DNA of 64,000 nt from Topomyia yanbarensis. Lineage: Eukaryota; Arthropoda; Insecta; Diptera; Culicidae. The translations under genes were made by a program, and so were the position numbers. The notes beneath the pieces are model-generated. The model saw nothing but the letters and a program-made list of their open reading frames with translations. It ran no database searches and was not told the origin of the DNA. Location of the stretch: the NCBI RefSeq assembly GCF_030247195.1, contig NC_080671.1, forward strand, positions 6,724,501 through 6,788,500, written 5' to 3'. This document shows positions 32,950 through 43,299 of this stretch, piece by piece; positions within the stretch are counted from its first letter, which is position 1; the number at the start of each line of letters is the position of its first letter.

Positions 32950-34850
32950 ACGGTGAATAGTGCCCAGCGTGGAAAGTTTTATTCACAGATTTTTCAATAC
33001 CTGATCACTATTTAATTAAATCATACGCCAATCTTAATTTTTGGCGAGTTCTTCGCATTACTGGCATTTCTAGAGCCGACGAAAGTTGACAAAATGGTCA
33101 GATTTTGATTTGAATGTAAGTCTGCGAATTCAAACAATTTGATATATAATTTGATCAGGCCGGTTTATTCGAAATAAGAAATCTATATTTCCGCAACCTG
33201 CTCCGATCCGAACAAAATTTAATGTCAGAGATTATGGAGACATTACATCTCTCATTTGAGCCTAAGTTTGTGTAGAACCGCACCGACATCTCCGAGAAAC
33301 CCCGCTGTCATTAACTTGTTTTTGCAGCTAAATAGAAAGATGGTGTGTCCTTGGCAAAGTTTTAGGTTGTTTTATTATGGATCTATATTCTGAAGATACG
33401 AACATTATAGGTCCTATATATTTGTTATTACTCCACTAGATCCGGAAGAATAGATTAGAGTGTTATGGGAACAACTTTGAATTAAAATAGTGTAGGAAGA
33501 ACATATTTCTAATTAAAAAATCATAAAATTCGAATATTTTTTACGCCTTCTTCCAGCACAAACTTCTTCTGAATCTACGTTCTCAGGTTGCTGAACAACT
33601 CTCTAATGCATGTTCAATTCCCGAAATATAATGCAACTCTTTTACGGTCCTCAAACGCTAACGAGTTAAGAGATTTATATTAAATAATTTCCACCATGAA
33701 CGTGTAACTTACAGTACATTAAAATTATGTAGTAAAGAAATATGCTGAACAATGATACCCGATCAGACTAAAACTAAGCATGTTTTAGACGAAAATTGTA
33801 CTTGAAGCTTTTAAAAAATGAGCCCCACCTCGACTTACAAAGCTTGTATTTTAAAAGATATATTAAAAAATTACGTCCGACAATTTTGTCGAAATCAATG
33901 TCTTCCTAGCTTGTATCATTAAAAAGTTAAGAGCGCAGCCTTAGCGATAAATAAGGAAAGGACTCCATAATTTGTGAGGTTGCCCCTTTTGGAAGCTAGG
34001 TACCCCCGAATTACGAACATGTTTGTTAAATGGAAAGTTGTACATGCAATGATTTTATTTTTTTCTGGAAAACGGGCCAATGGACTACTAATAAATTAAA
34101 GTAGTTTTACAAAAAAACAGTTTAAGCTAGAAATGTAGAAGTTTTTCCCATTTCCTATACAAATGAAAAATGTGGGTTACCGTACCTACGGAACCGGAAA
34201 TTCAATTCAAATGACATTGAGTAGGATCGTATGTTGGTAATGCACCTTTTTATAATCATAAGCAAATCGGTATAGCCGTCTCTGAGAAACGGATGTGAAA
34301 ATAATTCAGGAACTTGGATACTACACTCGGGACTTACGTAGTCGATGGATGTGATTTTTACCTTTTAAGCAGCTTGGTGATACTTGTTTTTATCGTCACT
34401 TTTCATGTTATCACTTTAGCATCCCATAACTCCGGAACAGGAAGTAGGGAAAAATTTAAATTCAATAGCAGTCAATGAGAATGTTATATTTTGCATTTAA
34501 GCTCGAGTAAATTGGTTCAAACAAAACTTTGAAACCGATGTGGACAAATTGTATCCAGTTTAATTATGTGATCGTAGAAATATTGCACTTCTCATGAGTT
34601 AGTCTGCAAAAATCGAAAAGTATTACACTGCAAATGAATATCTTGTTTTGCCTCTTTTTGCTCCAAACTATAAAAATGCAATTTTCAACGATAAGTCTAA
34701 AGGAGACGCATGGTAGTGGTTGATTATCTAGGGTCCATCAAGTAAATTATGGATGTCTCTCAGAATTACCAACAAGTCGGGTATTCTGTTGAAATTTCAC
34801 CTCGCTTTATTTTTTGAACATGAATTTTCAGATATACAAAAACGGGAGCG
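32950..34850. repeat. AT-rich dispersed-repeat region
   Basis: Non-coding. Phrases such as aaatcggtatagccgtctctgagaaacgg (34264-34292) and tccgagaaac near 33290 recur and resemble the wording in the repeats at 41.1 and 42.65 kb (atggctg-aaccgatc). I read this as one or more old copies of a widespread mosquito repeat. Edges and class could not be set, and no protein is encoded. Confidence 0.4.
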
Positions 34851-34852
34851 GG

Positions 34853-35640
34853 CCATTTGGCATAGTCATTTGAGCGACTGAAAATAAAAGTCGCAAGGAT
34901 AGAACATACTTCGCAAAACCCGTTTTAAACATATTAAAATATAAAAATCGGAAATAAACTTCAATCAAAAAAATCGGACAGAAATTCTTCAGCATAAGAA
35001 TCGCTTAAAAAGTTTTCACCCATAAAACTCGGCAAGGATGAACCGTCAGTATAAAAATCGTTTTAAAATAAATAAATCGCTCGTAGGAGCATCCGTATAT
35101 CTTGATGTTCAAGATTAAAAGTCGGCTAAAAAAAGCTACTTTGTAAGAATCGGATATATTTATTTCCGGTTCTTTTACTGAAGATTTTTTTATCCGACTG
35201 TTACAAAGAAATGTCCCAGTCCGATTTTTATGCTTGAAGTTTATTTCCGATTCTTATATTCTAATATATTTGAAACGGGTTTTACGAAGCATGTTCAGTC
35301 CTTGCGACTTTTATTTTCGGTCGCTCATTTGGCATAAGGTCATTTGGCAGAATGGGATTTGGCATAACGGTTATTTGGCATAATTTGGAGAATTGATCAC
35401 AGTGAAGGTCATTTGGCATAATGGACATTTGGCATAACGGTTATTTGGCATAATGATCATTTGACATAATGATCATTTGGCATAATTTTGAGAATTGATC
35501 ACACTGAAGGTCATTTGGCATAACAGACATTTGGCATAACGGTCATTTGGCATAACGGACATTTGGCATAATGGACATTTGGAAAAACGACATTTGGCAT
35601 CATTTTGCTAAGTGATCTCACTGAAAGCCATTTGGCATAA
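34853..35640. repeat. TTTGGCATAA tandem array with a higher-order period, split by a MITE
   Basis: About two dozen units of 12-14 bp (catttggcataacgg and variants) occupy 35327-35640, with one unit at 34853-34871 on the far side of the inserted MITE. Within the array a longer period is visible: gaattgatcacagtgaag occurs at about 35390, 35493 and, diverged, 35610, so blocks of roughly 105-115 bp have been amplified. The unit is the same as in the arms of the foldback element at 10719-11944, but no inverted partner array is seen here. Confidence 0.8.
34872..35326. mobile_element. 455-bp MITE with about 95-bp inverted ends, inserted in the TTTGGCATAA array
   Basis: The arms GAGCGACTGAAAATAAAAGT... 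(34872-34966) and the inverse (35232-35326) are long inverted repeats containing ttgaagtttatttccgat and aaacgggttt. The flanking duplication is ATTT (34868-34871 and 35327-35330), and removing the element restores an intact catttggcataa unit. The interior repeats the motif (A)AAAATCGG about ten times in variable spacing. Non-coding. Confidence 0.82.
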
Positions 35641-35924
35641 CATACGAATGTGCAGTCTATCTGGTGAATGACCCATAGGGTTAAAGCTTCACTAAGCAAT
35701 AATAATAATAATGTGTTATCTATTACCTAATATTGATTATATTTCGAGTGAATCTTTAACATTTTATAACTGTTGTTACCTTCTTTTAAATATGAGCAGT
35801 TCTTTCGAGTTTCATTTTTGAAAATTTTCTGCTTGTTCATTCTTGCAATTACGAATTCTTTGCTATGACATACGTTTTAAGTACACTCAAGTTTTTTTTA
35901 CGCGGGGGATACAGGCCTCGTAAA

Positions 35925-36115
35925 TGAAAACCGCGTAAATGAAAACCGCGTAATTTCAAAAACCGCGTAAATTTCAAAATCCGCGTAAATGATGATCGTG
36001 TAAATTTCAAAATTCCCATAAATGAAAACAGCGTAAATTTGAAAATCCGCGTAAATTTCAAAATCCGCGTAAATGAAAACCGCGTAAATTTCAAGATCTG
36101 TGTAAATGAATCGGC
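35925..36115. repeat. CCGCGTAAAT minisatellite
   Basis: About ten imperfect units of 16-19 bp, of the type ccgcgtaaatttcaaaat or ccgcgtaaatgaaaa, run in one direction. The CpG-bearing CCGCGTAA core is the most conserved part. It lies between the TTTGGCATAA array and the TTCCCCAGAATG array. Non-coding. Confidence 0.8.
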
Positions 36116-36178
36116 CACACGACTCGATGTAAAATATAAGTTTAAACAGAAATTTGAAAAGATAGCTATGCTGGATTG

Positions 36179-37911
36179 TGTAATATTCCCTCGAAAATCA
36201 TTCCCCAAAATTCCACTCCCCAGAATATCATCCCCCAGAGTATACTATTCCCCAGAAAGTCATTTCCCAGAATGTGCCGTTCCCCAGAATTCCATACGCC
36301 AGAATGCACCATCTACCAGAAAGTCATTCCCCAGAAAAGTTTAACTTTTTTATTGATTTGATCTTTTCAAACGTTCACTACTCATTCCACTACTGCCCGC
36401 CTCCATAAAATATAGTGAATATCACTCCTATGTTTGGAAATAAAGTCAAAAGCGATATCCATTATTACAACAAAATGATTATTGAGCATTTTTCAAAAGA
36501 TTTACTATGAACAAAATTAATGTTGCCAAAGCCGGAACCCATTTGTTGCCAAAAACGGAATCTTACTGTAATATAAACATACATATAGGACAAATCGCAA
36601 AATTCAGTACAAGTTGTGTTTTTCAGTGCCATTTGGCAACAACTATAGAAAGCGGTAGCCCCCTTGCTAGGATCCAAAAGAATGAAACAGTGTTATGTAA
36701 GTAAGGTTATGTGACGAAACCAAAACTTTGTACATTACCCAAGTCAAGGAACTGATGCATGATGTTAAGCTGGTAAGGATAAGCCGTCGAAAGCGGCGGC
36801 TCCTCGCAAAAATATCGTTGCACCAATTCGGACAAAGCACACCTTTTATACCAATGAGGTATATATAGGTGTGGCAGAACCCACGGTTTGCTAGTGGTGG
36901 CAACCAAAAATATGTAAACAATCCAGAAGCACAACGGGTCGACGTCATAGCGGTCACACGATTCAATGGGAGCGGAACGACCGCTATGACGAAAGCAAGT
37001 CGATTTATACTGTGATCACTCACACCACTCATGTAAGATTCATCTTACGAATACCAAAGGGCCATCTTTGCCAGACCTGTATATACGACATTGCTTTTAT
37101 ACACGGTTCCAACCACTCATTTACAAATTAGGTAACCCTCAGGCCCAGGAACAATTGGTATATTCCCCGTATACTTGCGCATATGTCAGTGGCGCCATAA
37201 TCGCAAATGCGATAACAGTCCCAACTAAAAATATATTCAATTCAAAATGACCGCTAACATTGACGAATAATTGTTGTCGAATATTATGTCTGTAACTCTG
37301 TGGTATAAGTACCATTTGGCGTAAGGTATGCAAATACTTTCGAATGTATTTAGTGCAACCTGTTTGAGTAAACCGAGCAAACGGGTGGATCGTACATTTG
37401 CGTACGAAACATTCCCAATACAAAAGAAAGATAAATGCTCTAAAAACCCACGAAACCATTTGTCAAAACATGCATTCATTTCGATTTTAATATGGATTCA
37501 ACCAAAGCTCCAAAGAAGGAATCAACATATATGTTTGAATAAACCGGGCAGACGAAAAGATCACAAGTTTGCATGCGAGAGTCACTTGGCGTATACATTC
37601 AAAGAACTACTCATGTTTGAAAGAAGGAACCAAGTCCTATGTTCGAGTAAACCGGTTATACGAGAGGATAACAGTTTTGCTTGCGAGAGGCCGCCGCTTT
37701 CGACGGTACGTCCTCAGCTGCTTAACACCGCATAAGTTCCTTGAACTAGGTATGCGCAAACCTTTGGCTTAACCACAAATAATGAAATAAAATTTTAACT
37801 TTTCTGGGGAATGGGGAATTCTGGATAATGGTTTTCTAGGGATTGGTACATTCTGGGAAATGTCTTTCTGGGGAATGATTTTATGGGAAATGGCTTTCGG
37901 GGAAATGGTAT
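36179..37911. mobile_element. Foldback-type element with TTCCCCAGAATG terminal arrays (copy B)
   Basis: The left arm (36182-36345) has about nine units like cattccccagaatg; the right arm (37797-37911) has the inverse (attctggggaatgg). Just inside, aaaagtttaacttttt pairs with aaattttaacttttctg, and an inner module with agccgtcgaaagcggcggctcctcgc (36782) is repeated inverted near 37690. The centre holds the repeat shared with 19595-19850. Its arms match copy A at 6226-8845, and its inner module also matches the element at 10719. No ORF of note. The limits rest on the shared terminal motif, since no clear target duplication was found. Confidence 0.72.
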
Positions 37912-40900
37912 GCAACCGTTATGCTGTACATCGCCATATCGGACAGAGGAATTTCAAAGCCGTGATTCAAGTCGAGCGGTCTGGCCATCAATCAACAATG
38001 TACCAGGAGAGTCTTGAGAAAATTCTTCTGCCGTTCTTAACCTTCGCGCTAGTGCACGCTGCTCTGAAAATCTAGCGAAATCGTCTTAGAGCAACTGCGG
38101 CTGCTCGTTCAGTGAGCCTTTTGCGCGACTTCCGGAGGGTTAAAGAAGTCAGTTACAGAACTTCATGTGCGATTTGAAAATGTCCTACTATTGGAAAAAA
38201 GGAAGGAAAAAAGCAACCGCTTACGCCAATGACGGTGCAAATTTGTTTTACATTCTAAAAAATGAAAAAAAAATCAATAGTACACGTGAACAATTCACAT
38301 ACAACCACCCCCTCTCCGTGGACAAGCGTGGACTTTTTCGTACCCTCTACCCTCCCTTAAACTGTCCACGTGGTATAGGGACGGACTCTTATACCAACTG
38401 AACGAGTTTTTCAAAAGTCTTTAAAATAATTGTATAATAGTTACAACATGAGTGAATTGTAGAATGCGTAGATAGTATCTTTGAAGATATTTGATTGCTT
38501 TATTTTTTTTTAAATCTGTGAAAACATTAAATTCTTTGGCTGGTTATCCCCATCGACAGTTATTAAATTTTATTTAGATCAAAGTTTCTGCTCCGGAGAT
38601 AAGCGTACAGTCGCATATGATAGTTTTACATAAACCAATGACTCGAATTGATATACAAAAAATTAGAACAAAACCGTATTGACCATTTCAGTACCAACCC
38701 TTTAAAATTGCAAGTCTATAGAATTTATGGCTAATGTTTTGGAAGCACTATGAATAGTGAACACCGACAAAAATTCAGTAGGGTTGTGGTGAGCCCATTT
38801 GCGCCATGTTTCTAATAACATCCTACCCATTTGAAGCCGTTGGTCAGAACAGTGTCTGCCATCTTTGTTCAACGCATTGAATCAAATGGTAGCGCAACAA
38901 TAGGGGCACTCAATTCGAGTTTTCGTTGCGCTCAAACACTAGAATTTTACTGTTTTCAGCGCATTTGTGTTATTATATTGGTTCTTAACAACGAAGCTAA
39001 GCTGTTGATGTCAATTTTCACGCATTCCATTGATTGTAGGGCGAGAAATTAACGAATTAGTGAGGCATCTTGCTTAGTATGGTGAAATGGGCACTTTACC
39101 CTATATACTTACGGGCAAATGTTACCAACTTTGTGGCATGAAAAAGTTATGTGATGCAAATAGATTTGACATTTGAACAGGGATGCCATAAAATCCACGC
39201 AACATAAAAATAGAACCACATTGCGTAACTGATCAGAATTTCGTTATCTTCAATTTTTTTGCAATTTAAATAATATTTTAAATAGTAGGAGAAGCATTGA
39301 AAATTGTATTTAAAGTCTATTTCTAGCGACTTTGTTGCAATATTATAGAGAGTGGTTTAAAGTATACTTTTCGGAAAAGATTTTGATAAAAAAACTGATG
39401 AAGGAAGAAAATCGCAGCAAGATATTGCTTTCATGTTCTAGAAAGACCGATAACATGTTTTCAATGTTCTCCGTAATTCGAAACCACGTGTAATGGCTGG
39501 ACACACACAGGAAACTACCGGCTTTGAAGATATTCACTAAGGATACATTCCAACCGGTATACAAGATCTGAAATAATCATCGTCACACTCTTCAGTGGAG
39601 ACTTGTGGAGCATAAACATGTTGGTGGGGGTCCCAGGGAAGTCCTACTAGACCATGGAGACGCGTGTGTAGTTCGCCAAAGAACAACAAAAGCGATATGG
39701 TTCCGAAAAATTAAAAAATAGTAGAACATCCTAGGGTTTGATGGGAAAAAGTTGTAAAAAGGTTAGATTTGATGGGAAACGATTGATTCGAAATTCAAAA
39801 AATCTCTGACTGTTAGTCACAATACATTCAAACATGGAGGAGTGAATATTGTGGTTGAGGGTTTTTTCTCTTAGTACGGAGTTGGTCCAATTTACTGGAT
39901 CAAAGGTATTATAGGGCAATATCTTAATGCAAAAATGTTTAGAGAATCCATACCTCTATATGCTGAGTGGTAAATATTTACGATGTGTCAATTTATGCAA
40001 GATAATAAACCGACGAAATACCACACGAACCGTTAAACAGTGCTTGGATGATTATAACATCTACGTAATGTTGTGGCTGGCTCAATTTCCGGTTCTTATT
40101 CCAAATAAATTATGACAGATCGTTAAAAAATAAATTGTTTGTGAAAACCACGAGAAAAGGAAGAATAACGGAGAAATATCCAAGAAGTATGACCCACCAT
40201 CCGAATTAATTAAAAATAGTGACTTTACTACAAAATACTAATAATAGAATCTGCAGATGAGACCACTAACTCATTTAATTCTTTGTTTTGCAGTAGTGTT
40301 GTAAATTGATCGTATTGTTTTGTCGATAATTTTTCGAAGTTCAAATATAATTTTTTTGTATTTCAATGTAAATGCGATTGATGTGTTCTATACTCATTTT
40401 GTTCATAAAAATTTAACGAGAATAAATATTTAACGAAAGTAAAAAGAGAAAATAACTAATTTTGCATTCCGTTGGAAGCACTTACACATTAGTAATCATT
40501 AAGTCTTGCACTTAGATAAAACAACGGTTCAAGAGGACATGAAATGGGTTTCCACAATCATGGGCTAGACATTGGAGGAGCAGGTCGAATTTCTTGATTA
40601 TGCGACTCTTGGTTACACAATGTGTAACCAAATTATAACAATACGGAACAGTAGCTTCGATTGAGCATGTGCCGACCATTGCCCAACAAGCAATATTTCA
40701 ACCACACAATCTATGGGATAACATTTTGACACTCACATTTGGTTTCTGTGGTCTGATCTGGATTACAAAAAAAAGCAAAAGGAAATTGTGTCGATATCTT
40801 GTTAAATTTGTTTTCTGTGAATATCGGTTAAAAATACAAGTGAACTAATAGTCTCTCGTATATTGAATGTGAATGAAACTAAAGGAGCGATTAAATTGAA
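37912..40900. other. Non-coding region, no gene recognised
   Basis: Around 38280-38400 there is a phrase ctccgtggacaagcgtggac...ctgtccacgtgg, with partly inverted ends, that looks like part of a MITE. The rest is AT-rich with scattered stops in all frames. I see no kis exon, no RNA gene and no clear transposon protein. Confidence 0.5.
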
Positions 40901-40939
40901 TTTATAGATTTTTACATTTCTTATAAAAGAAATGTATAG

Positions 40940-41960
40940 AATTCGCTCAAACTTTCAAGATTTTTTCCGAGGCCCGGAGGGCCGAGTCTTATATACCAAT
41001 CGACTCAGCTCGACGATTTGGGACAATGTCTGTGTGTGTGTGTGTGTGTCTGTGTGTGTATGTAACGGACAAATTCTCATTCGTGTTTCTCAGCAATGGC
41101 TGAACCGATCTTATCCAAACCAATTTTAAATGAAAGAACTAAAAAACAGTATGAACGCTATTAATTTGTTTTTGATTCTGATGTTTAGTTTCCAAGATAT
41201 GAATGTTTGAATGCGCAAAAATGGCGTTTTTTGCAGTTTTTTTGAATTATCTGCCGAAATTGACAATATAGATTAACAATTTATATGTTTTTAGACAGCT
41301 TTAACGAATACCTTTCGAACAAGCTATAGATTGTTGAAATCGGACTATTATCAAAAGAGATATTTAACATTAAATGCGGACGAAAGATTTTTATCATTTC
41401 CCATAGCCAGAAATATGACCAAAAACATGTAATCTATTATTAACGACAAAACGGCTTATTTTAGGTCAATAGTATCTTCGGAGAATTTAATGGAGGCAAT
41501 ATGCCCTTTCTTTTGGTATTGTGCTTTTGCTGATTAATCCCCCTATGAGTGAGATATTTTCACAAAAATTTTTTTGGAAGTGATTATATCGAAATGATGC
41601 CTTCAGCAAATTTGTAGCTCTCACTTTTGCGAATAACTTTACTGCAGACTTCAAATATCTATTTTGAATACTTTAAAAGTTATGGCTTGTTGTTTGTTGA
41701 TTACTCTTTGTCGCCTATTTATTGTTCAATATAGTAATAATCCATTGAAATAAGCCAAACATTATTTCGATAAAACGAATTTTGTATTTCATTTTACTAT
41801 CTACAACCGCTAGAAATAATCACCGAACACTTCCAAGTTGTCTGGAAGGAACTTGATAACTTATCAGTACAAAAATGTTCATTTGTGCGAACCTTCTGAC
41901 TGTAATTTTTCCAACTTATAACCATCGGAGCGATCTGAAACATATCGGAAAATGAAAAGC
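40940..41960 (+). repeat. Dispersed repeat with (TG)n tract, copy 1
   Basis: The repeat starts near ggcccggagggccgagtctta and a near-palindromic cgactcagctcgacga, then a (TG)n tract (41027-41060), then ctcagcaatggctgaaccgatc. It continues as AT-rich sequence with aactttactgcagacttcaa...agttatggctt, which recalls the repeat at 1-450. The start is repeated at 42505. Non-coding; class unknown. Confidence 0.6.
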
Positions 41961-42489
41961 GAAATAAATAACTCCAAGCAACGGCGTAGCCAAGAGAAGG
42001 TTTTGGGGTTTAACACCATACAACCCCCCTCCCCCCTCCACCACACCCAAAAAAAATATTGGATTGAAGTTGAAAATTTATTGATGCAGACTGATTTAAT
42101 TCAATATTACAATAACAATTATCTGATCCGTAGATTGATAGCCTGTTGTTGTAAACATCATGAGCACTTTTGATAAATTGTCGAAATGGGGTCCTGATAT
42201 GTAACTGATCTCTTGGTCTTGATTTCACAGTTATCTAATAGCATCAATATGAAATTTCTGCCTGAAAACATTCCAATAGAAAATTCCAGAGTTCTGTAAT
42301 CAATCATAATCCTCAGATTTATTTTCAAATTGATCTCGTTTTTGTAGAGATGTACTGTAATAAGGGTCTTTATTTAATAGGAAGCGAAGTTAAAATTGAT
42401 TTAATGTCTATGAAACATAGAACTGCTCACCAAAAAATGCATAAATTTCAACATTTGCTAAAAATGTTTTTGCCTTTCTCATTCACTCT

Positions 42490-42720
42490 AAAATTCGTCG
42501 ATCTAATCCCGACCGGGAGGGCCGAGTGTCATATGCTAATCGACTCAGTTCGTCGAGATCGGAAAATGTCTGTGTGTGTATGCATGTCTGTATGTATGTG
42601 TGAGTATGTGTGTATGTGGAAAAAAAATATGACCTCTGTTAATCAGAGATGGCTGGATCGATTTGCACAAAGTTAGTCTCAAATGAAAGGTACAATCTTC
42701 CCATCGGCTGTAATTGATTT
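42490..42720 (+). repeat. Dispersed repeat with (TG)n tract, copy 2
   Basis: The order gggagggccgagtgtcatatgc, cgactcagttcgtcgagatcgg, a tgtgtgtatg tract and agagatggctggatcgat follows copy 1 at 40970-41110 block by block. Downstream sequence to about 43290 is probably part of the same repeat but diverges. Non-coding. Confidence 0.6.
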
Positions 42721-43299
42721 TTTTTTATTGATTGGACTTCCGGATCCGGAGTTACGAGTTGAAGAGTGCAATCACACAGCAAATTCCAATATAAACTGAA
42801 ATGAAAAATTTTCAAAATCAAATTTGTATTTTTGATGCCAAATGACATTATAATGCATGAAACATTGAGATTTGATGTAAACTCGAAAAAATTACGTGTG
42901 ACAAAAATTGATTTTTTTGGACTTTGGTACTTTTTTGCTTGTTACTATTTTCTGAAAAATTAATTCTGCATAATTTTAAAATTTCAAAAATTACGGTTTC
43001 GGAATTATGCCGTTTAGACATTAAGATCGATTTTCACCAAACCCCCACCAATTGTAAAATTGGTATTGTAAAAAAACGTAAGGGCGATACTTCAATGCTG
43101 ATAGGTGGGACCAAAAAAGTAAACAATCGCCAAAGGGACTATATACTATATATACAATCATTTTGTCAATTTCAATAGCAAACACAAATTTTAATTTAAT
43201 AATTTCAAATACTTCATGAAGTTTTGGGTTTCGATCACTGAATCATGCAATCTAGGATGTAAAAAACACAATAGTTCTTAAATAGGAAATAAAACCAAG

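Noticed and set aside
35327..36345. CRISPR-like appearance of regularly spaced repeats
   Set aside because: The genome is eukaryotic, units are adjacent or degenerate without unique equal-length spacers, and there are no cas genes.
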